Assembly: GCA_937988885.1 (NCBI GenBank)
Contig: CALKHR010000033.1
Location: forward strand, 1-64,000
Direction: 5' to 3'
Source of the DNA: an uncultured Roseiflexaceae bacterium
Lineage (GTDB): Bacteria; Chloroflexota; Chloroflexia; Chloroflexales; Roseiflexaceae
DNA length: 64,000 nt
Shown: in pieces, positions 9,725 to 17,981 of the stretch
Position numbering within the stretch: the first letter of the stretch is position 1
Layout of the letters: each line of letters starts with the position of its first letter
The notes under the pieces: generated by a model
What the model saw: the letters and a program-made list of their open reading frames with translations, nothing else
What the model was told of the DNA's origin: nothing
Databases searched by the model: none
Program-made: the position numbers and the translations under genes

Positions 9725-9755
9725 ATTGAGGCGCTGCGCATAGTAGCGCCTCGAT
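9725..9755. terminator. GCATAG-loop hairpin, bidirectional terminator candidate
   Basis: A 31-nt palindrome with stem GAGGCGCT/AGCGCCTC and a loop holding GCATAG. It lies between the convergent genes ending at 9712 and 9786. A close relative, with paired substitutions in the stem, lies at 34551-34581. Confidence 0.6.
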
Positions 9756-9785
9756 CCTACAAAAAGCGTTTGCCTGAGGATTGCT

Positions 9786-10175
9786 TCATTTCCCTTTTGT
9801 GCTCCACAATGCCCACACGATCAGCACGGGCTGGAAGAACAGGCGAATCAGGCGAGCACTGTCGCTGTTCAAGCCGAAGGCATCCTGCTGCGTGAGGTAT
9901 TGCGAGATATTGCCGGGAAACACGGCCAGGAAAAAGAGCGCGACGATTCTGCCCGCCAGAGCGCGGTACTTCGTTGGCGCGAAGATCAACAGGCTGCCAA
10001 GCACAACCTCGACGATGCCAGACAACACCACCGTCAGGTCTTTATCCAGCGGCACCCAATCGGGCACTTGAGCCTGGAACTCCTGCCGTGCAAACGTGAG
10101 ATGTCCCATCCCTGCAATGGCCAGGAAGGCTCCCAACAGCATTCGAGCGCCTTTTTTGGCGATATGTTCTTGCAT
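9786..10175 (-). CDS. DoxX-like integral membrane protein
   Basis: A 129-residue protein with four predicted membrane helices (about 10-28, 47-66, 74-92 and 108-126) and the short loops typical of the DoxX/DoxD-like family. The segment GAFLAIAGMGHLTFARQEF near the N-terminus is characteristic of DoxX-like proteins of about 130 residues. No cofactor-binding residues can be assigned. The ribosome site before ATG 10175 is weak. It lies just downstream of the NAD-binding reductase on the same strand. Confidence 0.75.
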   Translation of the reverse strand: MQEHIAKKGARMLLGAFLAIAGMGHLTFARQEFQAQVPDWVPLDKDLTVVLSGIVEVVLGSLLIFAPTKYRALAGRIVALFFLAVFPGNISQYLTQQDAFGLNSDSARLIRLFFQPVLIVWALWSTKGK

Positions 10176-10309
10176 TCAACCCCACACATTTCTGCCTGCG
10201 AGGCGCGCTGCTGGCGCTGCTCACCTCTGCTCAACCTCAATCAAAGTGATAAGAAGGTTCTGCATATGCAAAACCCTCTTATCGAAAAACCGCAAGTGGA
10301 CGCAACAGG

Positions 10310-10927
10310 CTAGTTCGCCAGAGCGGGAGACGTGCCGATGTACGAATCGTCGTGCAGCGCCTTGAGCATAAAATGCGCCACATCGGCGCGGGTGATGGTG
10401 TAGCCGCCGCTGGGTACGCCCTCCAGCGCCTCCTGATACTGCCCGGTGAGCGGCGCATCGGTCAGGCCGAGCGGGCGGGCAATGGTGAAATCGAGATTGG
10501 CGGCCTTGATCGCAGCGACGGCCTGCGCGTGATCGTACAGCGGGTGGCGCAACATCTCCATCGCCTTCTTGCCCATCTCGCCGGGCATCTCGTTGTAGAT
10601 CCCGGCGGAGGCGCAGTAGACGATGCGCTTGACGCCGTGGGCCGTCATCGCCGCAACAACATTCGCAATCATGCGCTGCAACTCGTCGGACTCGTGGATG
10701 CCCCGCGAGGTGTTGAGGCACGATACCACGGCTTCTTGCCCCGCAACCGCCTGCATCACATCGTCTTTATTGAATACATCGCCCTGGATCACCTTCACGC
10801 GTGCGTCCTGCGGTTGCAGCTTCGTGGGGTTGCGCACCAGAACGGTCACTTCATCGCCGCGCTCCAGCGCCTGTGCTAACAGATGCTTCCCAACGCCTCC
10901 AGTGGCGCCCAGTAGTAAGAACTTCAT
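10310..10927 (-). CDS. NAD(P)-binding atypical SDR (NmrA-like)
   Basis: A 205-residue Rossmann protein. It begins with the dinucleotide motif GATGGVG at 7-13, followed by the basic VRNPTK segment that usually binds the NADP phosphate, and a GDVFN motif. The length and motifs fit the SDR_a5/NmrA-like group (similar to biliverdin reductase B and YwnB). No classical YxxxK catalytic pair is evident, as in many atypical SDRs. AAGGAATCGT precedes ATG 10927. The substrate cannot be told. Confidence 0.85.
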   Translation of the reverse strand: MKFLLLGATGGVGKHLLAQALERGDEVTVLVRNPTKLQPQDARVKVIQGDVFNKDDVMQAVAGQEAVVSCLNTSRGIHESDELQRMIANVVAAMTAHGVKRIVYCASAGIYNEMPGEMGKKAMEMLRHPLYDHAQAVAAIKAANLDFTIARPLGLTDAPLTGQYQEALEGVPSGGYTITRADVAHFMLKALHDDSYIGTSPALAN

Positions 10928-11349
10928 ACGATTCCTTGCCTCATGTAATCCACGTGATCAAACGTGGGGAGAATAATACCAGATGTGATGAAGGTTGCGT
11001 CGCCTCTAAATGCTCTGTTTTGGAAGCATTTAACATTTTTATGTTCAATGAAAAGCACTGTCATCTCGAACGGTCGAAGCCCTGAGCGAAGCGAATGGGG
11101 AGAGATCTCAAAGAGCAATTCAATGCAGAGCAAAGAGATTCCTCACTTCGCCTAATGGCTTGTTCGGAAAGACAATGAGAACTATCAAAAACTTATAAAA
11201 CAGTGTACTAAATGCAGCGTAGAGATTGATAGCAACTATGCGACCAAGAGGAGCGCTGCATCTTATGCTATTCTGATACAATAGATGGGGAGTTCTTGAA
11301 AAAGTGAATAGGAAGCCCGAAACGAATAACCGTAGCGAGGAGACTACAT
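10928..11349. other. Gene-free interval with a dispersed-repeat-like segment
   Basis: No gene is supported. Positions 11057-11150 carry the phrases GTCATCTCGAACGG, GAGCGAAGCGAATGGGGAGAGATCTC and AAAGAGATTCCTCACTTCGCC. These look like the GTCATTTCGAGCGAAGCGAG-type intergenic repeat common in large environmental genomes. TACAAT at 11277-11282 may be the -10 box of the cupin gene downstream. Confidence 0.5.
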
Positions 11350-11946
11350 ATGATCCAAGCTGGTTTTGAGACAACCGATCCGCTCACACAAACCCGTACG
11401 ATTGTCATTCATGGTTCGCAGGAGACAGAGGGACACGGTTGGCTCATCGAGGTGCACTGCCCAGTTGGGGCGCGGGCTACGATTCAAGAGCATTTCCACC
11501 TGACATGGCGCGAGAGCTTCGAGATCATTCAAGGTACGGCTGCATATAAACTTGGCGGCATCGAGCACCGCATCAGTGCGGGTGAGCAGGTCGTGATGGA
11601 GCCTGGTATTGCGCATATTCACCCGTGGAATGCAGGCTCCGAAGTGTTGATCTATCGTCAAACCTCCGCATTTGGTGAGGCCAACCCCGATGCCGTTGAG
11701 GAGGTGTTGGGCGTGTTCGCCACGGTTAATGGCTTGGCGCGCGAAGGCAAGGTCGATGACAAAGGTTTGCCCAAACACCCACTGCAACTGGCAGCAACGA
11801 TGCGCACCTTAGCAAAGCACAACGGCTTCGTCACCGAGATGCCGATTGGCGTGCAGCGCGCGCTCAGCGCGACGTTGGGGCGGCTGGCCGAGTGGCTGGG
11901 TTATCGAGGCGTCTATCCTCGCTACATCACGCCACAGCCCGAGTAG
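11350..11946 (+). CDS. Cupin-domain protein
   Basis: A 198-residue protein with a single cupin barrel at about 25-115. Motif 1 is seen as QEHFHLTWRESFEIIQG and motif 2 as GEQVVMEPGIAHIHPW, giving His, Glu and His candidates for a metal site. The C-terminal 70 residues are helical. GAGGAG lies eight bases before ATG 11350. It could be a metal-binding isomerase, dioxygenase or sensor. There is no informative neighbour. Confidence 0.8.
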   Translation: MIQAGFETTDPLTQTRTIVIHGSQETEGHGWLIEVHCPVGARATIQEHFHLTWRESFEIIQGTAAYKLGGIEHRISAGEQVVMEPGIAHIHPWNAGSEVLIYRQTSAFGEANPDAVEEVLGVFATVNGLAREGKVDDKGLPKHPLQLAATMRTLAKHNGFVTEMPIGVQRALSATLGRLAEWLGYRGVYPRYITPQPE

Positions 11947-12161
11947 ATCACTCCTCCTATTCCACGTGTTACACGAACGAGATGCCTCACGCGGCGCTCG
12001 TTCGTGTGCGTTTGCGATTGCCCTGTGGTGGCTGCATTGGTGATAGGCTCGAACATTCCAGCGCGCTCTTTGTGAGGATTCTTCGCCGCTACAACCCCGC
12101 TAGGCCGCAGGTTTTGCCCTTCTCCGTTTTGGGCGTTGATAAGCTGTTACCTGCGAAAAGC

Positions 12162-13877
12162 TCACTTAGACGCAACCATATCGAAGGGCAATAGTTCCCA
12201 TGCTCCGCTGCCATCAAGCGCGCCAACAAAATAGTGACGAACGTGCGAGTCCGATGAGCGAGCCTGAAAGAGCGACACATCGTACGTGTAGCGACGCTCC
12301 TCTTCGGGGAATCCTAGGAGATCGAGAAGAGTTGGGAAGATGTTGTTATGATGGGCCTTATATGCTAGATCAAACTGGTACTTCGTTTTTGAGATGAGAA
12401 ACAACGGTACACGAGCCTCATTGCGCGTATTTTTGCCATGAGACCATGTTTCTCCGGATTCAGCTAATGTTTGCCCATGATCGGATGTATAGAGAATGGT
12501 TGTATTATTCAGCACTGCTTGATCTTTAAGGAGTGTGCGGAAGAATCCATCAACATTGTAAAGGATTCCATTGTCATAGGAGTTTATAATTTGGTTTGTA
12601 TACTCGGGAGTATAGGCTGTGTTTTGCATAATAGGCTGCCATACAGCCTGATCTTCAGGAAATGTATTGTTGTATAGTACATGGACGCCGCGTTTATTAA
12701 TCCAGATAAAATTTCCAGTCGAATTGCTGATAAGGTCGCGAACATACTCTGCCATGTGAATATCGTTATTGTAAATATGTTCGCTTTCGAAACGTTGAGC
12801 GTTTATCCAGGAATCGATATAATTCAGATCAGCAGGTGTTCCATTCCAAAATGTTGTATTGGAAGCATCAATATAATGCGTTTTATAGCCCATCGCTTTG
12901 GCGTATTGAAATATTGTTGTCTGACGAGCTAATGTATCGGAATCGACAGGTAAGTTGTGAATTCCGGTTAGAAGGAGGTTATTGGTAGAAAGGCTCGTTG
13001 TTGTTGCTGCAACAGTCTCTTTCCAATTGTATATGAGACCATCCTGTCCTAAATCTTCAAGGAATGGTGTTGTTGGTCGTTCATACCCATTTATACTGAG
13101 ATGATCAGAACGGATCGATTCATCAACAATAAAAATAATGTTATTGATTGGCTTCTGCGATGATACATAGGTTATCGCTTCGCGTTCCTGACCATACATT
13201 CGCATCCACTTCCAAGGTGTGAATGACGCGGAACGTAATACCCCACTGAATGATGTGCTCGGTAGTTCGTACTGAGTGAGGTACCAAACTCGATATGTCA
13301 TTGAATAAAAGAGGAATGTCAAACTTAATAATAGAATTAGCCATGTAGCAGATACTTTTTTTGGCGATGATCCTTTCCAAAGTAAGAGCGCATAGCATGT
13401 AATCGGAATAAGGGCATTCCAGTTGAAATATACTAGTGTAGAATCGCGTATTAAGATTGGATCACTCGCATATAAAATCAGCATGATAAAATCATCTGCT
13501 GATGCAAAACGACCAAGTGCATAAAAATACCCATACTGATATAATGTGGCTGTTGAGAACAGAATAAAGCAAACAATTTGCATTATTTTCGGAAGTCTCA
13601 GGGAGATATAGATGAATGCAAACGTGATCAAAAACGCGAAAATATTGCTTGCTATCAGATTGATAGTGTAACTTATAGGCCAAATTTCATACCCTTGTTT
13701 TGTGATTTTCTTAAAAACACTAAAATAACTGTCATAGAAAAATATGTTTTCCCAGATAATGAGACCTATTAAAAAGAGGAATGAAGTGAGTAAGGTTCGC
13801 CACGGATCCGCTATGCGATGAATTGCTTCGGATAGATCAAAGCGTGGTAGTGTAGATTGTGATGAATGTAGTTTCAC
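12162..13877 (-). CDS. Phosphoethanolamine-transferase-like sulfatase-fold membrane protein
   Basis: A 571-residue protein. The first 210 residues contain about five membrane helices; the rest is an extracytoplasmic alkaline-phosphatase/sulfatase-fold domain. Motifs match the EptA/CptA/OpgE group: NIIFIVDESIRSDHLSING at about 245, the nucleophile region with a Thr in AATTTS at about 290, and the metal site TSDHGQ...WSHGKN at about 462-480. The enzyme would transfer phosphoethanolamine, or a similar group, to a surface glycan or lipid. The gene is clearly more AT-rich than its neighbours, uses rarer codons and stands alone, which suggests horizontal acquisition. Confidence 0.8.
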   Translation of the reverse strand: MKLHSSQSTLPRFDLSEAIHRIADPWRTLLTSFLFLIGLIIWENIFFYDSYFSVFKKITKQGYEIWPISYTINLIASNIFAFLITFAFIYISLRLPKIMQIVCFILFSTATLYQYGYFYALGRFASADDFIMLILYASDPILIRDSTLVYFNWNALIPITCYALLLWKGSSPKKVSATWLILLLSLTFLFYSMTYRVWYLTQYELPSTSFSGVLRSASFTPWKWMRMYGQEREAITYVSSQKPINNIIFIVDESIRSDHLSINGYERPTTPFLEDLGQDGLIYNWKETVAATTTSLSTNNLLLTGIHNLPVDSDTLARQTTIFQYAKAMGYKTHYIDASNTTFWNGTPADLNYIDSWINAQRFESEHIYNNDIHMAEYVRDLISNSTGNFIWINKRGVHVLYNNTFPEDQAVWQPIMQNTAYTPEYTNQIINSYDNGILYNVDGFFRTLLKDQAVLNNTTILYTSDHGQTLAESGETWSHGKNTRNEARVPLFLISKTKYQFDLAYKAHHNNIFPTLLDLLGFPEEERRYTYDVSLFQARSSDSHVRHYFVGALDGSGAWELLPFDMVASK

Positions 13878-14210
13878 GTGCGGAGCACTCCTTTTAGGGT
13901 AGAATGTTGTGTGATATACGAGACATTGCCCCGTGTGCGACTTTGCGACGACTTTGAGATGGCTGAGAATAAACAGCAGCCGATCTCCATTTTCAACATT
14001 TCAAATTATATCAACAACTCGCGAAAAAAGGCGATGCCGATGCACTGTTAGGTACAGCGCATCGGCATCGTAGCGTGGGGCTGTGTTGTCGTTGGCTTGT
14101 CAGCGTTGACCTTCAACGGGAAAATATGCATCGTTGAAGGTTTGGTAGCTCGAGTAGTCCAGGTATAAGTAGCAGCCCCATGATTTTATAGTGATGGAGC
14201 GCTCAACGGG
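13878..14210. other. Structured intergenic region upstream of the EptA-like gene
   Basis: No gene is supported. Besides the 14034-14068 terminator, there is a 10-bp perfect hairpin ACCTTCAACG/CGTTGAAGGT (14109-14118 with 14132-14141). It is enclosed by an 8-bp arm TGGGGCTG/CAGCCCCA (14076-14083 with 14173-14180). The nesting could reflect a structured RNA or a chance arrangement of terminators. Confidence 0.45.
14034..14068 (-). terminator. 35-nt hairpin terminator for the YcxB-like gene
   Basis: A palindrome ATGCCGATG...CATCGGCAT reading on the - strand into CGCCTTTTTT, the form of a rho-independent terminator. It would end transcription from the genes at 14469-15182. A 35-nt relative with 30 of 35 identical positions lies at 37744-37778. 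Confidence 0.75.
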
Positions 14211-14465
14211 TCAACCTGCCAAAGAGTCACACATTAAGCATACCATTATGCCCGCTCCCCACTTTGCCACACACGGCCCAAGGCGGTGAAATCCACGTTG
14301 AAAATACGGTGCCTGGACGGGGAGCCGATATCGTTGAGGTAGACGAAACCCCTGACCAGCGAGGCCCATTGGTAAATCAGGTTGTGTGCTTTCATTCATA
14401 GGTGCCTGAGCTAGATAGCGGGCTTCAGTCTGGCTCTCAGGCGGTTCGCACTCTGTCACCAGCGC
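14211..14465 (-). pseudogene. Decayed partial copy of the small-ORF/YcxB-like unit
   Basis: Just past the stop of the YcxB-like gene, the - strand repeats the end of the small upstream ORF (14434-14465 resembles 15055-15085: GAACCG then CTGAG). A start-like stretch follows that resembles the beginning of the YcxB-like gene (ATGAATGAAAGCACACAACC). A different frame then encodes a short peptide with phrases such as FVYLNDIGSPSRHRIFN, which could be a shortened YcxB-type C-terminus. I read this as a degraded tandem duplicate. The similarity is short, so chance cannot be excluded. Confidence 0.4.
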
Positions 14466-14468
14466 TTG

Positions 14469-15053
14469 TTATGCCTTGCTGTCATTTGGGGCTTGTGTGC
14501 GCGCCGCTGCGTGATAGTCCTGCATCTGCTGGGCAAAGGTCTGGTAGTGTGCATCGTTCTGGAAGTTGTGGCGTGGAATGATAAAGCCATACACATCAGA
14601 CATGAACAGATAGATCGCTGCTGGTGTCACATCAATGCGTTCAGTGGCTTTCCAGAGGATCTGGCCGGTTCCGATAGCCGACACATTCCCGAAGGCTTCA
14701 GGTGTCAGTGATAGGCTGTGTTGTCCGATGACTCTGGTATACATACCATCACGAATGTGCTTTTGGGTCATTCGTCGCACAACTGATTCAACCATCAGGT
14801 ATGTAGTCAGGCCTAGAATAAAGGCAACCATCGCAATCAGCGCGAGCACCGTAGCGAGCGAAGGATTGCTGCGAGCCAGGTACGCGAGCAACAAGAGCGT
14901 GATGGCAAGCAGTGTACAGCCCAATAGACTGCGCTTCCGCTTGCGAAGAAATAGCGCGGCTGTGCGGTTGACGTATACGTTGAAGGTCATGACATCTTCT
15001 GCCGTGACGGTGTAATCGAGTTGCATAGGAGTTGTTTCTATCTTTTCATTCAA
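14469..15053 (-). CDS. YcxB-like two-helix membrane protein
   Basis: A 194-residue protein. The N-terminus (LDYTVTAEDVMTFNVYV) matches the YcxB-like pattern of a beta segment before the membrane. Two hydrophobic helices follow at about 43-62 and 67-89. A soluble C-terminal domain carries the ILWKATERIDVTPAAIYLF and GFIIPRHNF motifs typical of the YcxB-like family. It starts at TTG 15053 or at an internal ATG nine codons later; neither has a good ribosome site. TTG 15053 directly abuts the stop of the small ORF upstream, in the same frame, so translation may be coupled. Function unknown. Confidence 0.7.
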   Translation of the reverse strand: MNEKIETTPMQLDYTVTAEDVMTFNVYVNRTAALFLRKRKRSLLGCTLLAITLLLLAYLARSNPSLATVLALIAMVAFILGLTTYLMVESVVRRMTQKHIRDGMYTRVIGQHSLSLTPEAFGNVSAIGTGQILWKATERIDVTPAAIYLFMSDVYGFIIPRHNFQNDAHYQTFAQQMQDYHAAARTQAPNDSKA

Positions 15054-15182
15054 CTACTCAGACGGTTCGTGCTCTGCTACCAATGTCTGCACTGCATTGG
15101 AGCCATAGATCCTACCGAGGTCCGGAATAATTGCCTTGAAGAAGCGCATCTCAAGGAGCGTTTCAGTGATAGGATTTTTCAC
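15054..15182 (-). CDS. Small ORF (42 aa) upstream of the YcxB-like gene
   Basis: A GTG start at 15182 has a strong GGAGG site five to six bases upstream. It opens a 42-codon frame beginning MKNPITETLLEMRFFKAI and ending in AEHEPSE followed by TAG. The next codon is the TTG start of the YcxB-like gene in the same frame. Two readings fit: a real leader-sized protein co-translated with its neighbour, or an N-terminal extension cut off by a nonsense mutation. A partial copy of its end is found after the next gene. No family recognised. Confidence 0.45.
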   Translation of the reverse strand: MKNPITETLLEMRFFKAIIPDLGRIYGSNAVQTLVAEHEPSE

Positions 15183-15348
15183 GGAGCCTCCAGTAAATTG
15201 CAAGCCACTTGTTCAACGTGCATTTATCACAAGTGATTATTACTCGAAGGTTATTCTACGCAGTCTTACGGAGGGTTTGAGATAAACAAAACACCGCAAC
15301 CGAAGCGATTGCGATGTACCTGTGTCCTGATGGGGGAAGTCGCGATGG

Positions 15349-15422
<74 letters not shown>

Positions 15423-15467
15423 ACAAACTCACGAACAGGCCGATTCTAACATTCCTAGTGCAGCGTG

Positions 15468-15857
15468 TCAAGCGACGCCGACCAGTTGCGCCACCAGACG
15501 CGCCAACTCGGCCCCTGGGTCCACGCAGAGGCCCATATGCACCGGCGAGCATTGGATGATCGTGCTGCGTGGCGCCACCAGCCAGCGAAAGCGCTCGGGA
15601 GCCGGGAGTTCGCCGATTGGGCCAGCCGCCTTGCCGCCCGCGCACACCAGCGGGATCGTCTTCAGTTGCTCGGTCACACTCTCCAGATCCAACTGCGGCG
15701 CGAACGCCTTGATACGCTGCGAATCGATCTGAATGCCAGCATCGAGGAAGCGCCGCGATCGGCAGAACAGCACCACACCTACATTGATGCACTCGCCCCG
15801 CTCGATGCGCGGCACCAACCGCAGGATCGCGTACTCAAACACCACGCGCTCGGGCAT
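15468..15857 (-). CDS. DUF3037 family protein
   Basis: A 129-residue protein beginning MPERVVFEYAILRLVPRIE and containing the family hallmark ECINVGVVLFC followed by RRFLDAGIQID. DUF3037 proteins are almost always encoded beside a HipA-like kinase, as here; the start codon lies inside the 3' end of that gene. ATG 15857 is chosen because homologues begin at this point, although the frame runs slightly further upstream. The molecular role is not known; a partner or substrate of the kinase is a reasonable guess. Confidence 0.85.
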   Translation of the reverse strand: MPERVVFEYAILRLVPRIERGECINVGVVLFCRSRRFLDAGIQIDSQRIKAFAPQLDLESVTEQLKTIPLVCAGGKAAGPIGELPAPERFRWLVAPRSTIIQCSPVHMGLCVDPGAELARLVAQLVGVA

Positions 15858-16617
15858 CGATCGCCTCCTCCACAAAGCCTCGTGGCATTTCCAATCGTTT
15901 CAGCAAAAATGCGGCATATGCGGCACGCTGTTCCTCTCGCGTGGCGAAGTTCGGCACATCACCCAGCCATTCCTCGGGGATGTGCGCCACCAGCGCGTCG
16001 AGCAGTTCGGGCGTGACCTGTGGCGCGAGTGTCGCATCGGCCTCAGCGATCGCGCTGGCGACGGGCAGCAGAATGTGATCGCGCACCGCCTGGAAGCGGC
16101 TGGTCGCCCGTTCAAGATAATCGTTCCAAGTGTACTGGAAGTACAGCGCCGCGCCGTGGTCGATCATCCAGAGTTTGCGGTGCCACCACAACAAGTTGGG
16201 ATTGCGCGGCGTGCGATCCACGTTCATCACGAAACTGTCGAACCACACCACCTGCGAGGCAAGCTGCGGGTCTACGTTCAGCACGTTCAGCGGGTCGCCC
16301 GCGAGCGAGCCGGGCAGATAGTCGAGCGCAAGGTTAAGCCCGGCACTGGCCTTGATCAGCGCCTGGATCTCGCTATCCGGCTCGTTCTGCCCGATGATCG
16401 GGTCGAGCTCCACCAGCACGATCTCGGGGATGGGCAAGCCCAATGCGCGGCCCAATAAGCCGCACAACAACTCGGCGATCAGCACCTTCTGGCCTTGGCC
16501 AGCCCCACGAAATTTCAGCACATACATCCCGTCATCGTCAGCTTCGATGATCGCGGGCAGCGAACCGCCCTCGCGCAGCGGAGTGACATAACGAGTCGCC
16601 GTTACAGTACGTATCAT
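15835..16617 (-). CDS. HipA-like kinase (DUF3037-associated)
   Basis: A 260-residue protein with a HipA-type kinase fold but none of the N-terminal HipA extension. Visible elements are a nucleotide-binding Lys in YVLKF, a glycine-containing turn (GAGQGQK), the catalytic loop FDSFVMNVDRTPRNPN and the metal-binding Asp in MIDHG. ATG 16617 is preferred over TTG 16653, since the conserved part begins there; neither has a clear ribosome site. It overlaps the DUF3037 gene by about 23 bases, a coupled pair. Classical HipA phosphorylates GltX in toxin-antitoxin modules; whether this short form is toxic is unknown. Confidence 0.82.
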   Translation of the reverse strand: MIRTVTATRYVTPLREGGSLPAIIEADDDGMYVLKFRGAGQGQKVLIAELLCGLLGRALGLPIPEIVLVELDPIIGQNEPDSEIQALIKASAGLNLALDYLPGSLAGDPLNVLNVDPQLASQVVWFDSFVMNVDRTPRNPNLLWWHRKLWMIDHGAALYFQYTWNDYLERATSRFQAVRDHILLPVASAIAEADATLAPQVTPELLDALVAHIPEEWLGDVPNFATREEQRAAYAAFLLKRLEMPRGFVEEAIDARARGV

Positions 16618-16706
16618 TCTGATTGGGAGTGGGAGTTGTGGTGAAGCCAACAACGCCGCACGCTAATGCAATCGGCACAATCCGATCGCGCACATCTCTC
16701 GGCTCA

Positions 16707-17723
16707 CTAAGTTGGGTCGGGCGAGAATTGGTCGTGAAGTTCTTGCAATCGGTCATCGGTATGGCGAGCGTAATACTGCTCGGTGATGCGGGTGTTGGCG
16801 TGGCCCAGCAGCGCAGCGACCTCCGACAGTTGCGCGCCCTCGTTGAGCAGCCAGGTTGCCACGAAATGCCGAAACGTGTGCGGCGTCGCGGCGTAGAGCA
16901 TCCGCGCCTCGTAGCTGTGGCCCTCATTCTCAAGTTGGTGTGCCAATGTCTGTGCCGCATTGGTGACGATCGTCCAGGCCGCGATGCGCCCCAGCCGACC
17001 GCCAGCGCCCCGTGGCCCGTGCGAGATGAACAGCGCCTTGGACTGCGGGAAGGCGGCCCGCGTCGCGAGCAGATAGCGCCCCAGCGCCTTCTGGGCATGG
17101 GCACGCAAAAATACCGCCCGTCGCCGCTCGCCCTTGCCGACCACGTAGATGCGCGACGCGATCTGACCGTGATCGCCACGCACATCGTGGATATCGAGCG
17201 CCAACAATTCCGAGATGCGCGCCCCGGTCGAGAAGAGTGTGTGCAGCAGGGCGCTGTTGCGCAAGCCGTTCAGGCGTTCGCGCTCGACCTTGCTGCCTGG
17301 CTCGCCGCTTGGCAGCTCATCGTCGTAGAACGTGACGAGGCGGCGCAGATCGGCTACCTCGGGTGCGCGGCCTGCAGGAGCACGGGGCAGCGCATCGCGC
17401 AGGTGCATGCGCAGGATCGCCAAATCGCAGGGCAGCAAGCCACGGTCGGCGAGGAACTTACAGACCGCCAACACGCCATGCGCATACGTCTGCGCTGTGC
17501 CATCGGCGACCGATGTGAGTGAATCGATCCACCGCCCCAAGTCCTGCGGCTCGATCTGATCGAGTCGCTGTTTGCCCTGACGGTTCGCCCACGCGCTAAA
17601 CGATGCCCAGCCATCGCGGTAGGAGGCGATGGTATTGGGCGCTAGCGGTTTGCGTCGCTTCTGCTGGGCGGCGGCCCATTGCGCGCCTGCCTCGGCGATC
17701 GTGGGTGGCGTCGGTTCGTTCAT
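16707..17723 (-). CDS. Tyrosine recombinase (XerC/D-like integrase)
   Basis: A 338-residue recombinase. The N-terminal SAM-like core-binding domain covers about 10-110. The catalytic domain (about 125-335) keeps the Arg of TGARISELL (about 168), the Lys of GKGERRR, the His-x-x-Arg of TPHTFRHF, the His of LGHANTR and the nucleophile Tyr in TEQYY near 319. Known relatives resolve chromosome dimers or integrate mobile elements. The gene lies about 1.3 kb from tRNA-Arg, but I found no flanking att duplication, so a resident Xer-like role is as likely as an integrase role. Confidence 0.88.
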   Translation of the reverse strand: MNEPTPPTIAEAGAQWAAAQQKRRKPLAPNTIASYRDGWASFSAWANRQGKQRLDQIEPQDLGRWIDSLTSVADGTAQTYAHGVLAVCKFLADRGLLPCDLAILRMHLRDALPRAPAGRAPEVADLRRLVTFYDDELPSGEPGSKVERERLNGLRNSALLHTLFSTGARISELLALDIHDVRGDHGQIASRIYVVGKGERRRAVFLRAHAQKALGRYLLATRAAFPQSKALFISHGPRGAGGRLGRIAAWTIVTNAAQTLAHQLENEGHSYEARMLYAATPHTFRHFVATWLLNEGAQLSEVAALLGHANTRITEQYYARHTDDRLQELHDQFSPDPT

Positions 17724-17763
17724 AGCGGCGATTATAGCACAACGGTTCGTATAGTGGAATCAA

Positions 17764-17795
17764 AAGCGACGAGCCGAACAATCAGCTCGCCGCTT
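17764..17795 (-). terminator. Terminator of rpmG
   Basis: On the - strand the stem AAGCGGCGAGC/GCTCGTCGCTT is followed by TTGATT, 22 bases past the rpmG stop. With the promoter at 18053-18081 it makes rpmG a single-gene transcript. Confidence 0.7.
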
Positions 17796-17816
17796 AGGTT
17801 CCCAACAAATGTGGGA

Positions 17817-17981
17817 TTACTTGCTCTCGCGGTAGACCACGTGACGGCGCAGCGTCGGGTCGTAGCGGCGCAGTTCGAGGCGGTTCGGATCGTTCTTGCG
17901 GTTCTTCATGGTCGTATACGTGTGTGCGCTTTCGGTGCTGCGCAGCTTGATCACGATCCGATTGCCCTTTTTGCTGGCCAT
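17817..17981 (-). CDS. rpmG: Ribosomal protein bL33
   Basis: A 54-residue protein beginning MASKKGNRIVIKLRSTES and ending RRHVVYRESK, with the conserved segment TTMKNRKNDPNRLELRRYDP. This is the cysteine-free (zinc-independent) form of L33, a component of the large ribosomal subunit near the E site. AAGGAG lies upstream of ATG 17981. It has its own near-consensus promoter and terminator. In many bacteria rpmG precedes secE/nusG; those genes are not here. Confidence 0.95.
   Translation of the reverse strand: MASKKGNRIVIKLRSTESAHTYTTMKNRKNDPNRLELRRYDPTLRRHVVYRESK

Noticed and set aside
12047..12055. Possible attachment-site copy of the tRNA-Arg T-arm (GGCTCGAAC)
   Set aside because: Only nine bases match and the flanks differ, which is expected by chance.
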